In this document: in pieces, positions 43,347-54,123 of the stretch
How positions within the stretch are numbered: position 1 is the first letter of the stretch
Layout of the letters: every line of letters starts with the position of its first letter
NCBI GenBank assembly: GCA_024195585.1
Contig: SWBL01000246.1
Location: forward strand, 16,826 to 80,825
DNA from: Aureobasidium sp. EXF-3400
Lineage: Eukaryota > Ascomycota > Dothideomycetes > Dothideales > Saccotheciaceae
DNA length: 64,000 bases
Direction: 5' to 3'
The notes under the pieces: model-generated
The model's database searches: none
Told to the model about the DNA's origin: nothing
The model's input: only the letters and a program-made list of their open reading frames with translations
Made by a program: the position numbers and the translations under genes

Positions 43347-44729
43347 TCAAGCAACAAAACGTCTACCAATCAACCCAGCATTCCCAGCCTGATCAGGCAC
43401 AGCAACAACAGAAGGCAACGAACCCTGAGCAGCAGTAGCAACAAGCACAGTGCTAGCCGAAGCAGTAACATAGCTCGTCACAAACTCAGTGGTTGTTTGA
43501 GTGGGAGCGCTGCCCTGAGCTTTGTTGGCAACACCTGACATGGTGATGTAGTCGGTGACGGTGACGAAACTGGGCAACTGAGCAGAGGGAGGGCTGTAGA
43601 AGGGGAATGAAGGATTGCCAGAGGGGTTGTAGGTGGGTCCTGGAGTTGGAGAGGAGGTGTTAGCGAATGGGAAGGGAGGAAGAGAGATCGTGGGGAGGGA
43701 GAGGGACTCACTGCTTGGAGCTGTTGAGGGATTGGAAGGAACAGCGGATGAAGAGATTGATGAGCCAGATGAAGAAGTGGTTGTGGCTGAAGAGGCAGCA
43801 GCAGCACCAGTTGATGTAGCAGAACCAGAAGCACCAGCAAGAGTGTAGAGAGGGCTGCTGGTGAGAACAGTTCTAGACTTGAAACTGCTGACAGCAGTAG
43901 TCTGAGGGTCCTGCTGTTGAAGAGTGTGGACAGGAGAAGCATTGCTGACCGAGTCAACAATGTCAATCTCGGCGCAAGAGGTGTAGTACTCATCTTTGCC
44001 AGTGGGGTAGGTAGAGTCAACACCAGCCTCAGTAGGCCATTGCCAAACCCAGTAGACAGTAATAGTCTCACCAGTCTTGTAGTTCGAAGGAATATGAACA
44101 TCAGTCTCACACCACTGCTCAACATTGGAGTCAGGTTGGTCGACGACACGATCAGGGAAAGACTTTTGGCGTTGCATAGAGATGGTTCCAGAGTTGATTT
44201 GATGACAGCGTCCATCATCAAAGTTCTGAGCAGCAATCTGAGTACCACGCGAGTCGCCACCATTACCAGCAGTGTTCCACTTGAGGACATCAACGATTTT
44301 CTCAGTGTCAGAAGGGTTGGTAGTGGCATAGACAAAGACAGTGCCAGCAGCTTCGGGCTTGCCAGGCTGGTTCTGTGGAAGTGTGACGTGACCATTCTCA
44401 AGGTACTTCATGGCGATGTAAGAACCAGGGGCAGCTTGAAGACGAGGGTACTTGGTGTTGGTGTAGTTCGAGGTGCGTTGATCAGGGTGGCATAGAAGAT
44501 CAGTACCATCAATGCGAGTGCGACCAGAGCTCAGAGCTGGCAAGAGATAGTCGACAGAATCACCGTTGAAGCCAGGATCAGTGCGAGCAACATAGCCACG
44601 AGTGTAGCCATAGTCGCCAGTGTAATTGCCAGTAGTCGAGTCAATCACCTGCATCTCCTCAACCCAAGAGTGAGCCGAGGCCTGACCAAGAACGGCAGCA
44701 ATAACGGCAGCAGAAATGTAGAACTTCAT
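43347..44729 (-). CDS. Secreted DUF7492 / LPMO-like protein with Ser/Thr-rich tail
   Basis: Single exon, 460 residues from ATG 44729. The frame stays open upstream to 45344, but the signal peptide (MKFYISAAVIAAVLGQASA) fixes the start. Cleavage leaves an N-terminal His (HSWVEEMQVID), the histidine-brace position of LPMOs. The domain (~20-285) holds even cysteines and segments GYTRGYVART, LLCHPDQRTSNYTN, YIAMKYLENGHVT, GTVFVYATTNPS and VYWVWQWPT. A long Ser/Thr/Pro-rich, presumably O-glycosylated, tail follows and ends without a clear GPI signal. The domain corresponds to the fungal DUF7492 secreted family; copper binding is plausible but unproven. Confidence 0.8.
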   Translation of the reverse strand: MKFYISAAVIAAVLGQASAHSWVEEMQVIDSTTGNYTGDYGYTRGYVARTDPGFNGDSVDYLLPALSSGRTRIDGTDLLCHPDQRTSNYTNTKYPRLQAAPGSYIAMKYLENGHVTLPQNQPGKPEAAGTVFVYATTNPSDTEKIVDVLKWNTAGNGGDSRGTQIAAQNFDDGRCHQINSGTISMQRQKSFPDRVVDQPDSNVEQWCETDVHIPSNYKTGETITVYWVWQWPTEAGVDSTYPTGKDEYYTSCAEIDIVDSVSNASPVHTLQQQDPQTTAVSSFKSRTVLTSSPLYTLAGASGSATSTGAAAASSATTTSSSGSSISSSAVPSNPSTAPSSESLSLPTISLPPFPFANTSSPTPGPTYNPSGNPSFPFYSPPSAQLPSFVTVTDYITMSGVANKAQGSAPTQTTTEFVTSYVTASASTVLVATAAQGSLPSVVAVPDQAGNAGLIGRRFVA

Positions 44730-46840
44730 GTTGACAGACGAAATTTTCTGAAGTGTGTTGAGAGATGTGTTGTTGGAAAACAGACGTGTTGTAGGGGGAA
44801 AGAGATTAGTGACAAAAGATCCTCGAACCTGCGAAGGAATATCTTTGTTTTTTGGTGAGAGAGTAGATTGTCGACTCTTTTCTTCGAGAACTTGATGTCT
44901 TTGACGAGAGGTTGGGTTGTCTTGGGATTGTGGTCCGTCGAGAAGCGTCAAGTTCTTTCTGTTTTGTTGTGTCTGAGATGGATTTTCGAGAACCTTCAAG
45001 GCTTGGTCGAGGGAGTGCTTAAGTAGGAAGATGATGCCAGAAGAGACACAGAAACCTGAAAGAAGACAACAAGGGCGTCCGGCGCAGGAAGAATGAACAA
45101 GACTAATGCTTGCACAAAGAGAGTCGAATGTGGCACAATGGCAACAATGAGCTTGACAATGCAGAAAGGCGGAAAACGATTGTGGGCTGTTAAGCGAGCG
45201 GCAACAACCAGTACTCTTGAATGAATGAACGAGGGTGATGAACAATTGAACAATGACCCTTGACGTTGAGGGAAAAAACTGGTGGTGAGTGCGGAAGTGA
45301 GGGTCATTGACGTGTGATGTTGTTGTTTGCGCTCTGGTGACCACGACGCGCTAGATCCGGCTAGCGATACAAACGAGCAATAAAGTGACGACTACCAGCG
45401 ACGGAAATGGTTCTGGAGAGGAAGCACGGAAGTGGTTGCTCGTAGACACCTCAACACCACCAAAGCAAGAAATGGTCACAGAAGGATTAAACTGCCTGCA
45501 GCTGTGTGACCGGGGAACAAGAAGAGGGAAGAACTTAAAGGACAACGGCAGCCAGGCAACCTCTAACCGGGAATGTGGAATCTTGTATGTGATACTCAAG
45601 GGAGCCGCTTGTGTGTATAGTGTAGGCTCATGAGATCCAGTGAAGCCATCGTTCGGGCGGGTCGATACTTCAAAGCAAACAATTCATGTGTTTCATCGAC
45701 CACCAAGCCTGAGCGGCAGTTTTGCCATGTCGCGCGCGTGTCCAGTAGCTCAGAAACCTGGGTTCTGTTCTGGACTGTCTGAGACACGTGCAGCCGCCAC
45801 GTGAATACCAATATTCTCAGCAGGTGCTATACCTAACTTTTCTTGAGAGGCGCTGAGCCATGTGAATGTCGTAAGCCCGTAGAGCCTGCCATTGAGCCTC
45901 ACACGTCACCCATAGCTATCCAACAAAGGATTTGAGAACTTCGTTCTTTGTCTTGCCATATAACCTCGTATGCACGACCTCAACGAGTCAACAACACCTC
46001 GAGGTTCCATGCAAGACATTTCGTCTTCGAAACTTCTAGAGACGGTCTTTTTTGCACCACAGTTTGACAAAGCGCTGTGTGCGACTCGGCCAGTCTATCA
46101 CTTTTCGGGATGGAGGAGCAAGGAGAGGGAAAGGACGAGGTGAGGTTTCACACACGTCGAAGCCGCGCTTGCGACGCTGTGCTGATTGGTCACCTTCAAC
46201 ATCAACTTCTCTGAATTTCGCGCCCGAGTCCAGTTCTCTTTCTCAACAACAAAGAAATTCTTGTAGACGCGCGTCGAGGACGGAGAGGACTTGGTTCGAG
46301 ATGTGATGCATGATGCGTGGATGTATGGTATGCAGTGGAGTTTGCGAACATCGAGTTGCGAACACACGCACTGCAAAGTGGGATAGGGACAAAGACCCCT
46401 CTTTTGATTGCTCTATCTTGCGTCTGTCATCAGTTACAGCGGATACCTGCATACATGCAATCTCGTAACCAGACAGCTCTGGGGATGCCAGATGATGGTG
46501 AGATTGATGACAGTACTCCCACCGGAAGTATCTCTCTGCTGTCACATGACAGGCGGGGTTTAGGACTAGCTCCCGTTCTGTCAACAAGAAGAAACTCTGG
46601 GCTGTTCCTTTCCTGATAAAGAGAATGCAGTGTTTATTAAGAAGAAACAACACAACATGCATACATCCTGCATCAAGCTTACTCACTAAGCTAAAGAAAA
46701 TGCATACAGTAACGATCGGCTTCAGACAGCGAGCCGAAGTCTAAGCTTGCGAGAGAACAAAGAAAGCAAGATAGAGGCATTAAGGTGCTAAGCGGCATGG
46801 GAATTGTGATTACTCTCTTACATATACGGCCTTTCAACCT
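44730..46840. other. 2.1-kb intergenic region, no gene recognised
   Basis: Large divergent-to-tandem gap between two minus-strand genes. Frames on both strands (45385-45633, 46052-46306, 46243-46686 and others) look non-coding. Upstream control region of the DUF7492 gene at its left end. Confidence 0.5.
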
Positions 46841-48664
46841 TCAAGCAGTATTTCTGCCCAAACCTTCCTTATATCGCGCAAGACATCGGTCCCTGCAGAC
46901 TTTGTGGTCGACCATTGGTCTAGGATATCCCGCTTTCTTGGCCTCCTTTGCTGCTCCTCTGCCATAAGGGTCGTGGATTGCTTTTCCCTTGATGTCTTTC
47001 AACTCCGGCAACCACTTCCTGATATACTCGCCTTGCTCATCGAACTTCTCACTCTGCAGCAGTGGATTGAAGACGCGGAAATAAGGTTGTGGATCTACAC
47101 CTGTAGATGCAGCAAATCCCCACCCACCGTTGTTGCTCGCGAAATCTCCGTCAATCAAGTGTTCCATGAAGTACCTCTCACCCATGCGCCAGTCGAGCAA
47201 AAGGTCTTTGGCAAGAAAACTGGCAACGATCATTCTGGTGCGGTTATGACAATATCCCATGGATTGTATCTGACGCATAGCTGCATCGACGATGGGGAAG
47301 CCTGTCCTGCCTTCGCACCAGCGAGTGAAGTGTTCGTCGTTGTACTCCCATCTGACTTTGGTGTATTCGTATTTGAAAGGTTTGGACATACACACGTAAG
47401 GCCAGTGGGCCAGCACATGTTTGTAGAAATCTCGCCAGGCAACCTCAGAGATCCATGTCTTGATGCCTTCATTGCCAGCATCCAGTTTCGTAGATGTGTT
47501 GACGTCGCGAGCACTTCTGACAGCTGTCCTTGCGGAAAGTGTTCCAGTGGAAAGGTGTACGGATATAACGCCGGTACTGTTCGCAGCTGGCAGGTTTCTC
47601 GCATCTTTGTAGTTGTTGATCTTCTTCTCTAGGAACTTGTTGAGGCGCTCGAGAGCTTCATGTTCACCCGGCGGCCATAACGACCTGAAACGTTCCTTTT
47701 CTTCTTCACTGAGCTTCTTGTTCTCAGGTGCTGAAGGCATCGCCGCGTCAAACAAGTCTGCGTACTTCTCACGCGCTGACGCGGGGTTCTGATCTGGAGA
47801 AGCGAATTCGTCCAGTATAGTAGAATTTGCGTGGATGTGTCGGATCCAAGCTTTGTACCAAGGAGTATAGACCGAGAATTGTTTGCCTTGCCCAGTTGTG
47901 AGATCACCTGGTGGAACAACAACATCGTCGTGAACTGTATGGAAATCAATGCCTTTCTCAAGACATGATCTTGTCAAGCTGGCTTCTCTCCTAAGCTCAT
48001 CGACCTCTAGTTCAATATTGCAAAAGATGTGGTTGGCTCCCCAATTTTGACATAGCTCAATGATGCGTCCTGGAACATTCTTGCGTATCTCAACTGTCTC
48101 GACGTAAAGAGGAATATCCTTCTTGGCCAAATCTTCCTTGAGAACTTGCAACGTCCTGAGCTCAAAGTCGACACGCACGGGTGCGGTCAAGTGAGCCTGG
48201 TAATCCTGCGGACTGACAATGAACAAGCAGATCAAGGGTACACCCTTTGACTTTGCCTTTTTACTCGCTAGGTGTAGGGCGCGGTTGTCTTTTGTGCGCA
48301 AATCACGTTTGAACCAGTGTACCACGGCATCCCCAACCTCAATCTTCTTGCGCTCAAAGGCCGTCTTCTGAAGAGCCTGAGTGAGCACCTCAATAGGCCG
48401 TGGAATCTCATTAGCGTTGTAACGAGCACAGCGCTCGTTCGACATCTCAGCCGGATAAAACTCTCGCTGTATGACTCCATATCTTTCTTCCAAGATCTCG
48501 CGATTCTGGTCTTCGTAGTCTGGTGCGTTCTCTGACTTGATCTTTGTCTCGGGTTCGGCTTTGACGTTAGACTTGACGGACGGTTGTAAGGCATCGAAGG
48601 CTGTCTTCTTCAACGCAGGAGCTTCAGAGGGCGTACTCGAGGTTGCTTTGCGCTTGGGAGGCAT
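46841..48664 (-). CDS. PHR1: Class I cyclobutane pyrimidine dimer photolyase
   Basis: Single exon, 607 residues from ATG 48664 (MPPKRKATSS...). A basic, disordered N-terminus (to ~110) with PPKRK looks nuclear-targeting. The antenna-chromophore domain starts at VVHWFKRDLRTKDNRALHLA. The FAD-binding C-terminal domain has the EVAWRDFYKHVLAHWP, HNRTRMIVASFLAKDLLLDWR, GERYFMEHLIDGDFASNNGGWGFAASTG and QPYFRVFNP signatures of class I photolyases. It splits UV dimers using blue light. The frame continues upstream to an in-frame ATG at 48775 (MYMRHIAIRARRW...), a possible alternative start for a mitochondrial form. Confidence 0.94.
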   Translation of the reverse strand: MPPKRKATSSTPSEAPALKKTAFDALQPSVKSNVKAEPETKIKSENAPDYEDQNREILEERYGVIQREFYPAEMSNERCARYNANEIPRPIEVLTQALQKTAFERKKIEVGDAVVHWFKRDLRTKDNRALHLASKKAKSKGVPLICLFIVSPQDYQAHLTAPVRVDFELRTLQVLKEDLAKKDIPLYVETVEIRKNVPGRIIELCQNWGANHIFCNIELEVDELRREASLTRSCLEKGIDFHTVHDDVVVPPGDLTTGQGKQFSVYTPWYKAWIRHIHANSTILDEFASPDQNPASAREKYADLFDAAMPSAPENKKLSEEEKERFRSLWPPGEHEALERLNKFLEKKINNYKDARNLPAANSTGVISVHLSTGTLSARTAVRSARDVNTSTKLDAGNEGIKTWISEVAWRDFYKHVLAHWPYVCMSKPFKYEYTKVRWEYNDEHFTRWCEGRTGFPIVDAAMRQIQSMGYCHNRTRMIVASFLAKDLLLDWRMGERYFMEHLIDGDFASNNGGWGFAASTGVDPQPYFRVFNPLLQSEKFDEQGEYIRKWLPELKDIKGKAIHDPYGRGAAKEAKKAGYPRPMVDHKVCRDRCLARYKEGLGRNTA

Positions 48665-49101
48665 TGTGTAAAGTCTCGAATGGTCAAGGGTTGTTTGAAG
48701 GGGTATAATTGGTGTGCTGAGGAGGCTCAGATTGGTCCAGCGACGGGCTCGAATGGCGATGTGTCGCATATACAATGTGGCAGCGAAGAGGAGACATGGC
48801 GATGGGCATTGTTTGGAGGCTTAAAGTGGTTTCTTTGTTGCAACGGCCGATCAATGGGTTAACGCGTAGAGCGTGTAGATCGATCGCCAAATGATGTCAT
48901 AGATCTTGTAAGCCCTAAGACCCTGACACCGCTGAACTCTGGAGCTTTTCGACTCGGACGACGCTCCACCAGCTCCACAATGCTCGCGCTCAATAATCGG
49001 ACATGCTCGGTAGTGAGGTGTGCATATGGTTTATGCGTGCTCTAGACTACGCTACCCAACCATTCGTTAATCGCCATTGCCTTCTCCCACTGGCCCGGTC
49101 T
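48665..49101. other. Intergenic
   Basis: Upstream region of PHR1 and 3' end of the M28 peptidase gene. No other gene seen. Confidence 0.5.
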
Positions 49102-51626
49102 TTAACTCAACACACCAGCTGCTCTCCACACAATTCCCTCGATGATACCAGCCCATCTGTAGAGTGCCTTCTTGTCACCTGCCTGAATCGCTTCAACGAG
49201 TCCAGGGTACGTGTCTCCAGCGTAGCCAGTCCATTTGCCAGGTGCAAATACGACATGCTTGAACCAGCTCCTCCCGTCTAGACCCTTGGGGAATAGGAAG
49301 GCACGTTCCAGCATCTTGTATTGTGCATTGACTGCTCGGATCTCGGCAAAGAGTCTGTTGGTAGCACCAGGATTGTGTTTGCCCTCGATAGCACTGGCTT
49401 GAACAGCTAGACCAGCTGCACGTGCGTCAAAGCTGTGAGCTGCGCGCTGAAGGTACTCAATGGCTAGATCCAGGTCTACGAACATGGACACATCCTTCTC
49501 TTCCTCGTCCCGGAAAGCCATGCCAGACGAGTTGGCCATGCGCTTGACGCTATCGAGATATTTCTCGAGGCTGGAAGCGTAGTCGCTAGCATTGAATGGA
49601 ACAACTGGGCTCTCGCTCAGCGATGCTGCTAGGAGAGACCAAACCTTGGCCGCTGTAACATGGTACTGGAAGGTCGGGTCTCCGTATTTGATCATCCAGG
49701 CATAGCTGTCATAGTTGCTGTGATAGTGGTAGATAGGGTCCAAGGGGCCAGTCTTTCCAAAGCCGAAATCAGCACTAGGAATACCAGCGAAGTCTTGGAA
49801 GGCTGTAAAGTCGGAACCCGATCCCATGGTTCCGATGTGTTTATCCCACAAGTCGTACACAGTTGATCCCTCAACAGTCTGGTTCGGCGACTTGATGGAT
49901 TTGGTGACTTCATAGATGGCTTGGTTAAGCAGAGGTGCAGCATTGGCATTGAATTTAGTGCCACGAGTACCAACGTCAACGTTGAGGTAAGCAACAGCAG
50001 AATCCTTGAGCCATGGCAGGTACTCTTCGACCCATTCAGTGGAACCGACCAGACCATATTCTTCACCATCCCAGCTAGCGAATACAATGGTTCTTTGGGG
50101 CTTCCAGCCTTTGGACAAGGCAACACCGAATGAGCGAATGACTTCAATCAGAGCTGCAGATCCCGAGTTGGGATCTCCAGCGCCGCCAGCGATCCAAGCG
50201 TCTCTGTGGTTTCCGAGAACAATAACTTCATCTGAAAGAGATCCGTTGATGATGCCAATGGTATTCCAGATTGGTGTAATGGTGTAGTTCTGCAGATTCA
50301 TCATGTTGATGGTAACAGATGGTGGGGAAGGACCGATATTGTAAGAAACATTCTTGTGTTCCAGACCACCTTTGTGCCAACGAGCAGGGAAGGATGAAGC
50401 GTTCGGTCCGTGGCCATTCAACGCCTGGAGCAGGGGAATCGCCTCGGCGTACGAGATGGGCAGCGACGGAATCGAGGGCGTGGACACATTTGCGGGCTTA
50501 CGAGGCACACCAGGCTTCGAGGCATAACCAGGAGTAGTGGGGTCGCCAGGGAATTGACCTACGCACGTCAGTTTGGCGACAGTCGCAGCAAAATCACAGA
50601 AATGACCTACTCAGATATTGTACACTGCCTCTCTGCACCGAGCTAGGATTTCTGGCAGGTCCTTCGGGGTAAGGCTTGTAGCCATTGACTTCGGTAATAA
50701 GCCCATCATCACCAGGATCGCTGTAGATGATGGTTCCCACCATGCCAAGCTCCTGAGCTCTCTTGACCTTGAGGCCTCGGAAGATACCACCATACCTGAC
50801 AAGAGCGATTTTGCCCTCCAATTCGATACCTGCAGCAAGCAAGTTCTCGAAATCGGTAAAGGTACCAAAGTTGCAATAGACGTATTGCGCAGTGACATTT
50901 CCGCTGGCAGAATAGCCATGGAATGTAGGCACGCGATCTTTGAGGCCCGAGGTGGGATCCTCTTCTAGAACGTCTTCCTCAAGAGTTGCCTCGAATGAGA
51001 CTTCTCCGTTCTTCAACAAAGCAAGTCTGTGGTCCAGGGGATAGTTGATGTATACATCGTATGGTACAACCTCGCTCTTGACACCAAACTCTTCCCATCT
51101 GTCCCTTGTCCACTCGGCCTGACTCAGATTCTGTCCAGCGAGATGAGGTCCAGCAGTATAGTATTGAGACCACTCCTTTGCCTTTGCCGGATCGGGTGTG
51201 TCAAAAAGGATGTTCTTGAGGTCTGCATAACTCAGGCCATCTCCAGCGGGCCACTGCGAGTGTGGTGGGTTGATGGGCCCAGACAAGCTATCCCATGGCA
51301 CAAGATGATCCAGCTTGTCGTCTCCGAATAGGTCGCTTTGACCGAAAGCGTAGGATAGAAGGGCGAGCGCAATTGTGGTAAGCGGTAGGACGACCAAAGC
51401 TATGGTGCAAAAGCGGCGAAGCTGTACTGTTTCAGTAACCCGTCTTTGCTTGTATCCGTTCCCAGCAAGACCATGAACTATGGCACGCAAACAAACTCAC
51501 AGTATGGTTACCATATCGATCACGATGGGGTCGTACACCAACGACTTGGATGAGCGGGGTTCGCTCGTCGTGAGAGACCATGATTCCAGCAGCGTGCTTC
51601 TCGCTCATATCATTCATCATCAACAC
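49102..51626 (-). CDS. Glutamate-carboxypeptidase-II-like M28 metallopeptidase (transferrin-receptor family)
   Basis: Three exons, 51501-51626, 50611-51421 and 49102-50558 (introns 79 and 52 bp), 797 residues. A cytosolic N-tail with ERTPLIQVV leads to one transmembrane segment (CTIALVVLPLTTIALALLSYAFG), type II topology. A PA domain follows in exon 2 (VRYGGIFRGLKVKRAQELGMVG). The M28 zinc peptidase in exon 3 has all ligands: NHRDAW, DPNSG, DGEEYG (general base and ligand), NVDVGTRG, and HYHSNYD. A TFR-dimerisation-like helical domain ends the protein. In fungi such proteins sit in vacuolar or plasma membranes; substrate unknown. Several start Met lie at 51626-51580; the first is used. Confidence 0.88.
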
Positions 51627-52223
51627 CCTGTGTCAGAGGGAAGCAGGTTGCGAGGAGCTGATGAGCCCAAGCAGTATATGATCATTGATTCAGAGCCATT
51701 GTTTCGCCTACTCCACTTCTGCTCGTAGATAGGGCGTTTGCGCGACCGATGACCTTCCATCTTGAGCTTGGGCTCGCCGAACGATGTCATGGTCTTGGCA
51801 TTCCTCAGGCGTTCACTCGGAGGTTAGGCCGCCGAAACGGTGCTGTAACAATCTTCGGACCTCACTGCGATTCGACTCTGTTGTAGCCCACAATGGGGAG
51901 ATGTCGTGAATGACATGCCAAGAACATCTCTTGACGTGTCCGTGTGTGCGTTTGGACCCTGTCAAGGTTATCTTCATGACTTCCGCCGCTTCGTCGAATT
52001 CTCAAATTTTTCCCGTATTGACTGCCCCATTCACCACGATCATGCTTGACACTGAGAATCACATTGGGACAGGGGCTGAGTCTCGTCTCACAGCGGACAG
52101 GCTTTGCGTAAGAATGGGTTTTGATGGACCATTGAGGTTGAATCCTTGCTTGGCTTTGAACCAGCACACCTAGCTGCTATTCCATCAAAAGATAATTCCG
52201 TTGACATCCAATCACTGTGACAT
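51627..52223. other. Intergenic, no gene recognised
   Basis: Promoter of the M28 gene and 3' region of the Zn2Cys6 gene. Confidence 0.5.
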
Positions 52224-53149
52224 TCATGGCACCGACCACGAATTCTCTGCGATTCGTCCATGTGGTCGCTGAGGTTGTGATTTAGCTTGGTTCAGCAGGT
52301 TTGGGAGCGAAGAACTCCATACTTGCGTAGCAACCAAATGCTGAGCTCTAGAAAGCAGGTCATCCGAAACGCCATGAGTGTGGATTTCTTTGGCCATGTT
52401 TTGTGCCATATCCCGGTCATCAATAGAGTTGAGTAACGAAATCAGCGTCCTGAGTGTGCGATTTTCATCTTGAAGCTTGCGCATCTCAATCTCGAGGCTG
52501 CGCTGATAGTACAATAACTCTGCTTCTCTGTTGACCGTCTGTACAGGGGGAAGTGAGGTTGAGAGATATGGGGCAAGGGTGTTTGAAGACCTTTGACCAG
52601 AAGAGACGCCATTTGGTTCCGGAGCGGGATTCAAGAGAAGTTGCATTGGAACTCCGCCTGAAGGATTGTTAGATGACGAGGGGGTTGGTTCAGATACTGG
52701 AGTCCGAACCACCACGCCCTCAGAGTGAAAGGGAGATTTTTTCAATACCTCGATTTCCTCTTCCAACTTCTTGATAGACGAGATTTGTTGCTCAGTCTTC
52801 TGCTTGTAAGCAGCAACACGGGATTGATTGGGCTCGAGGTCGTATGTGCATGTTGGTACGTTCCGTTTGGTACAATTGCTGCAAGAGGGTTTTTTGCCAT
52901 CACACTATTCGGTCAGGTTAACAACGGTCCACGCCAAAGATCTCATCAGGGGAGGCAGACCTTCGTTTTTCGTCTTCTACAATCCTGGCAAGCAACACTT
53001 GCTAGTGGCGCTCGTTTCCTTGGGAGAGGCCCATTTGATTGCGAAGAACTCGGAGTTGATTCCTCCACGGATTCACCCGCTTGAAGGGCTGTATTTGGGT
53101 ATGAAATTTCCGAAGCAGCAGTAGTAAAAGAAGGCTCTTCCTGATTCAT
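52224..53149 (-). CDS. Small Zn2Cys6 transcription regulator
   Basis: Two exons, 52961-53149 and 52224-52904 (intron 56 bp, GTCTGC...GAATAG), 289 residues. The intron splits the zinc cluster after the basic stretch: exon 1 ends ACQDCRRRKTK, exon 2 starts CDGKKPSCSNCTKRNVPTC, giving six cysteines in Gal4-type spacing. A linker and a heptad-like dimerisation helix (SIKKLEEEIEVLKK) follow. The C-terminal half has a second helical stretch (YYQRSLEIEMRKLQDENRTL) but no fungal-specific middle homology domain, so the protein is much shorter than typical regulators. Nuclear DNA-binding protein with unknown targets. Start chosen at MNQEEP. Confidence 0.85.
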
Positions 53150-54123
53150 GGCTGCGAGGACAATGACATGCCAGCTCACGATAGATGCCTTACTGGCTAC
53201 GCGGCAAAGCGGTACAAGAGTAGGTGGAAAAAAACCTTATAGGGCTGACAGGAAAAAGTCGGCGGCACGCAGACCATATATAAGGACAGAGGAAAGATGG
53301 TTTTCCTCGAGATGAGGGCCGGAACGCAGTACCTGGACGTTTGTGCAGATCAAAGTAAGAAAACACAGACTTTGTGGCTCAGAACATGGTAAGGGAAGGG
53401 TAGAAGCGTGAAGAATTCATGATTTGCCACCCTAGAGATTTGCAGAGACAAAGGCTTTTAAGAGGATCTACTCCGAGTATCTTTTGGAAGGTGGATCGGC
53501 CGCGTGCTGCAGGGCAATATTCGGCGTCCGTGGCGAACAAGGGTGGCGACAGGATGGTCGGTGAGTAGTACAATAGCGTACCTTACTTGCACAGTGTGTG
53601 CCAAAATGGCTAATTACCCTACTGTACAATCCTTTCGAGCACACTTGATTTCTCTTTGCGGGATAGCCCGCCAGCCAAGATACCAAGCTCGAGTCGGATC
53701 AGTCCTTCCTAAATACCGCTAGACAGAAGAAGTTATGCCAATCTAGGTCTGGTGCTATGCAGGACGGCAGCTTCTCGTACAGCAGGAAGTTGTGAGAACA
53801 GTCATGAAGAAGTGGGAAGAAACGAAGCCGAACCTCGAAAGGATTGTACAGTAGCTGAAGTCAGATCGGGGGACGGAGCCGTAGCCGGTGTGAAGAGTGC
53901 AGGGTCGAGGCGGCTGGTGACACGCTTGATGTCTGCCCAGGCATGGGATTCGTGCATGGTACCGCATTTCTGCACAAACGCGACGTGATCTGGTGGTGTT
54001 TCGAATACCTACTTACGCTGCACGTCGCGCAATAAACCGAACATTGCCGGTTTAATCAGACATGTAGGCGTCTTGCGCCCGGCAGGAGTGTTGATTCGTC
54101 GCGCCTGTAACCACACAATCAAG
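53150..54123. other. Divergent intergenic region (Zn2Cys6 gene / SLX4)
   Basis: Nothing recognised apart from promoter space; short frames (53379-53967) look non-coding. Confidence 0.5.

Noticed and set aside
43478..44401. 307-codon frame overlapping the DUF7492 gene on the same strand
   Set aside because: Other reading frame of the same gene, leucine/proline-rich artefact; the real frame has a signal peptide.
44730..45344. Upstream in-frame extension of the DUF7492 protein
   Set aside because: No stop codon for 205 codons, but the signal peptide at 44729 marks the start and the extension is not protein-like.
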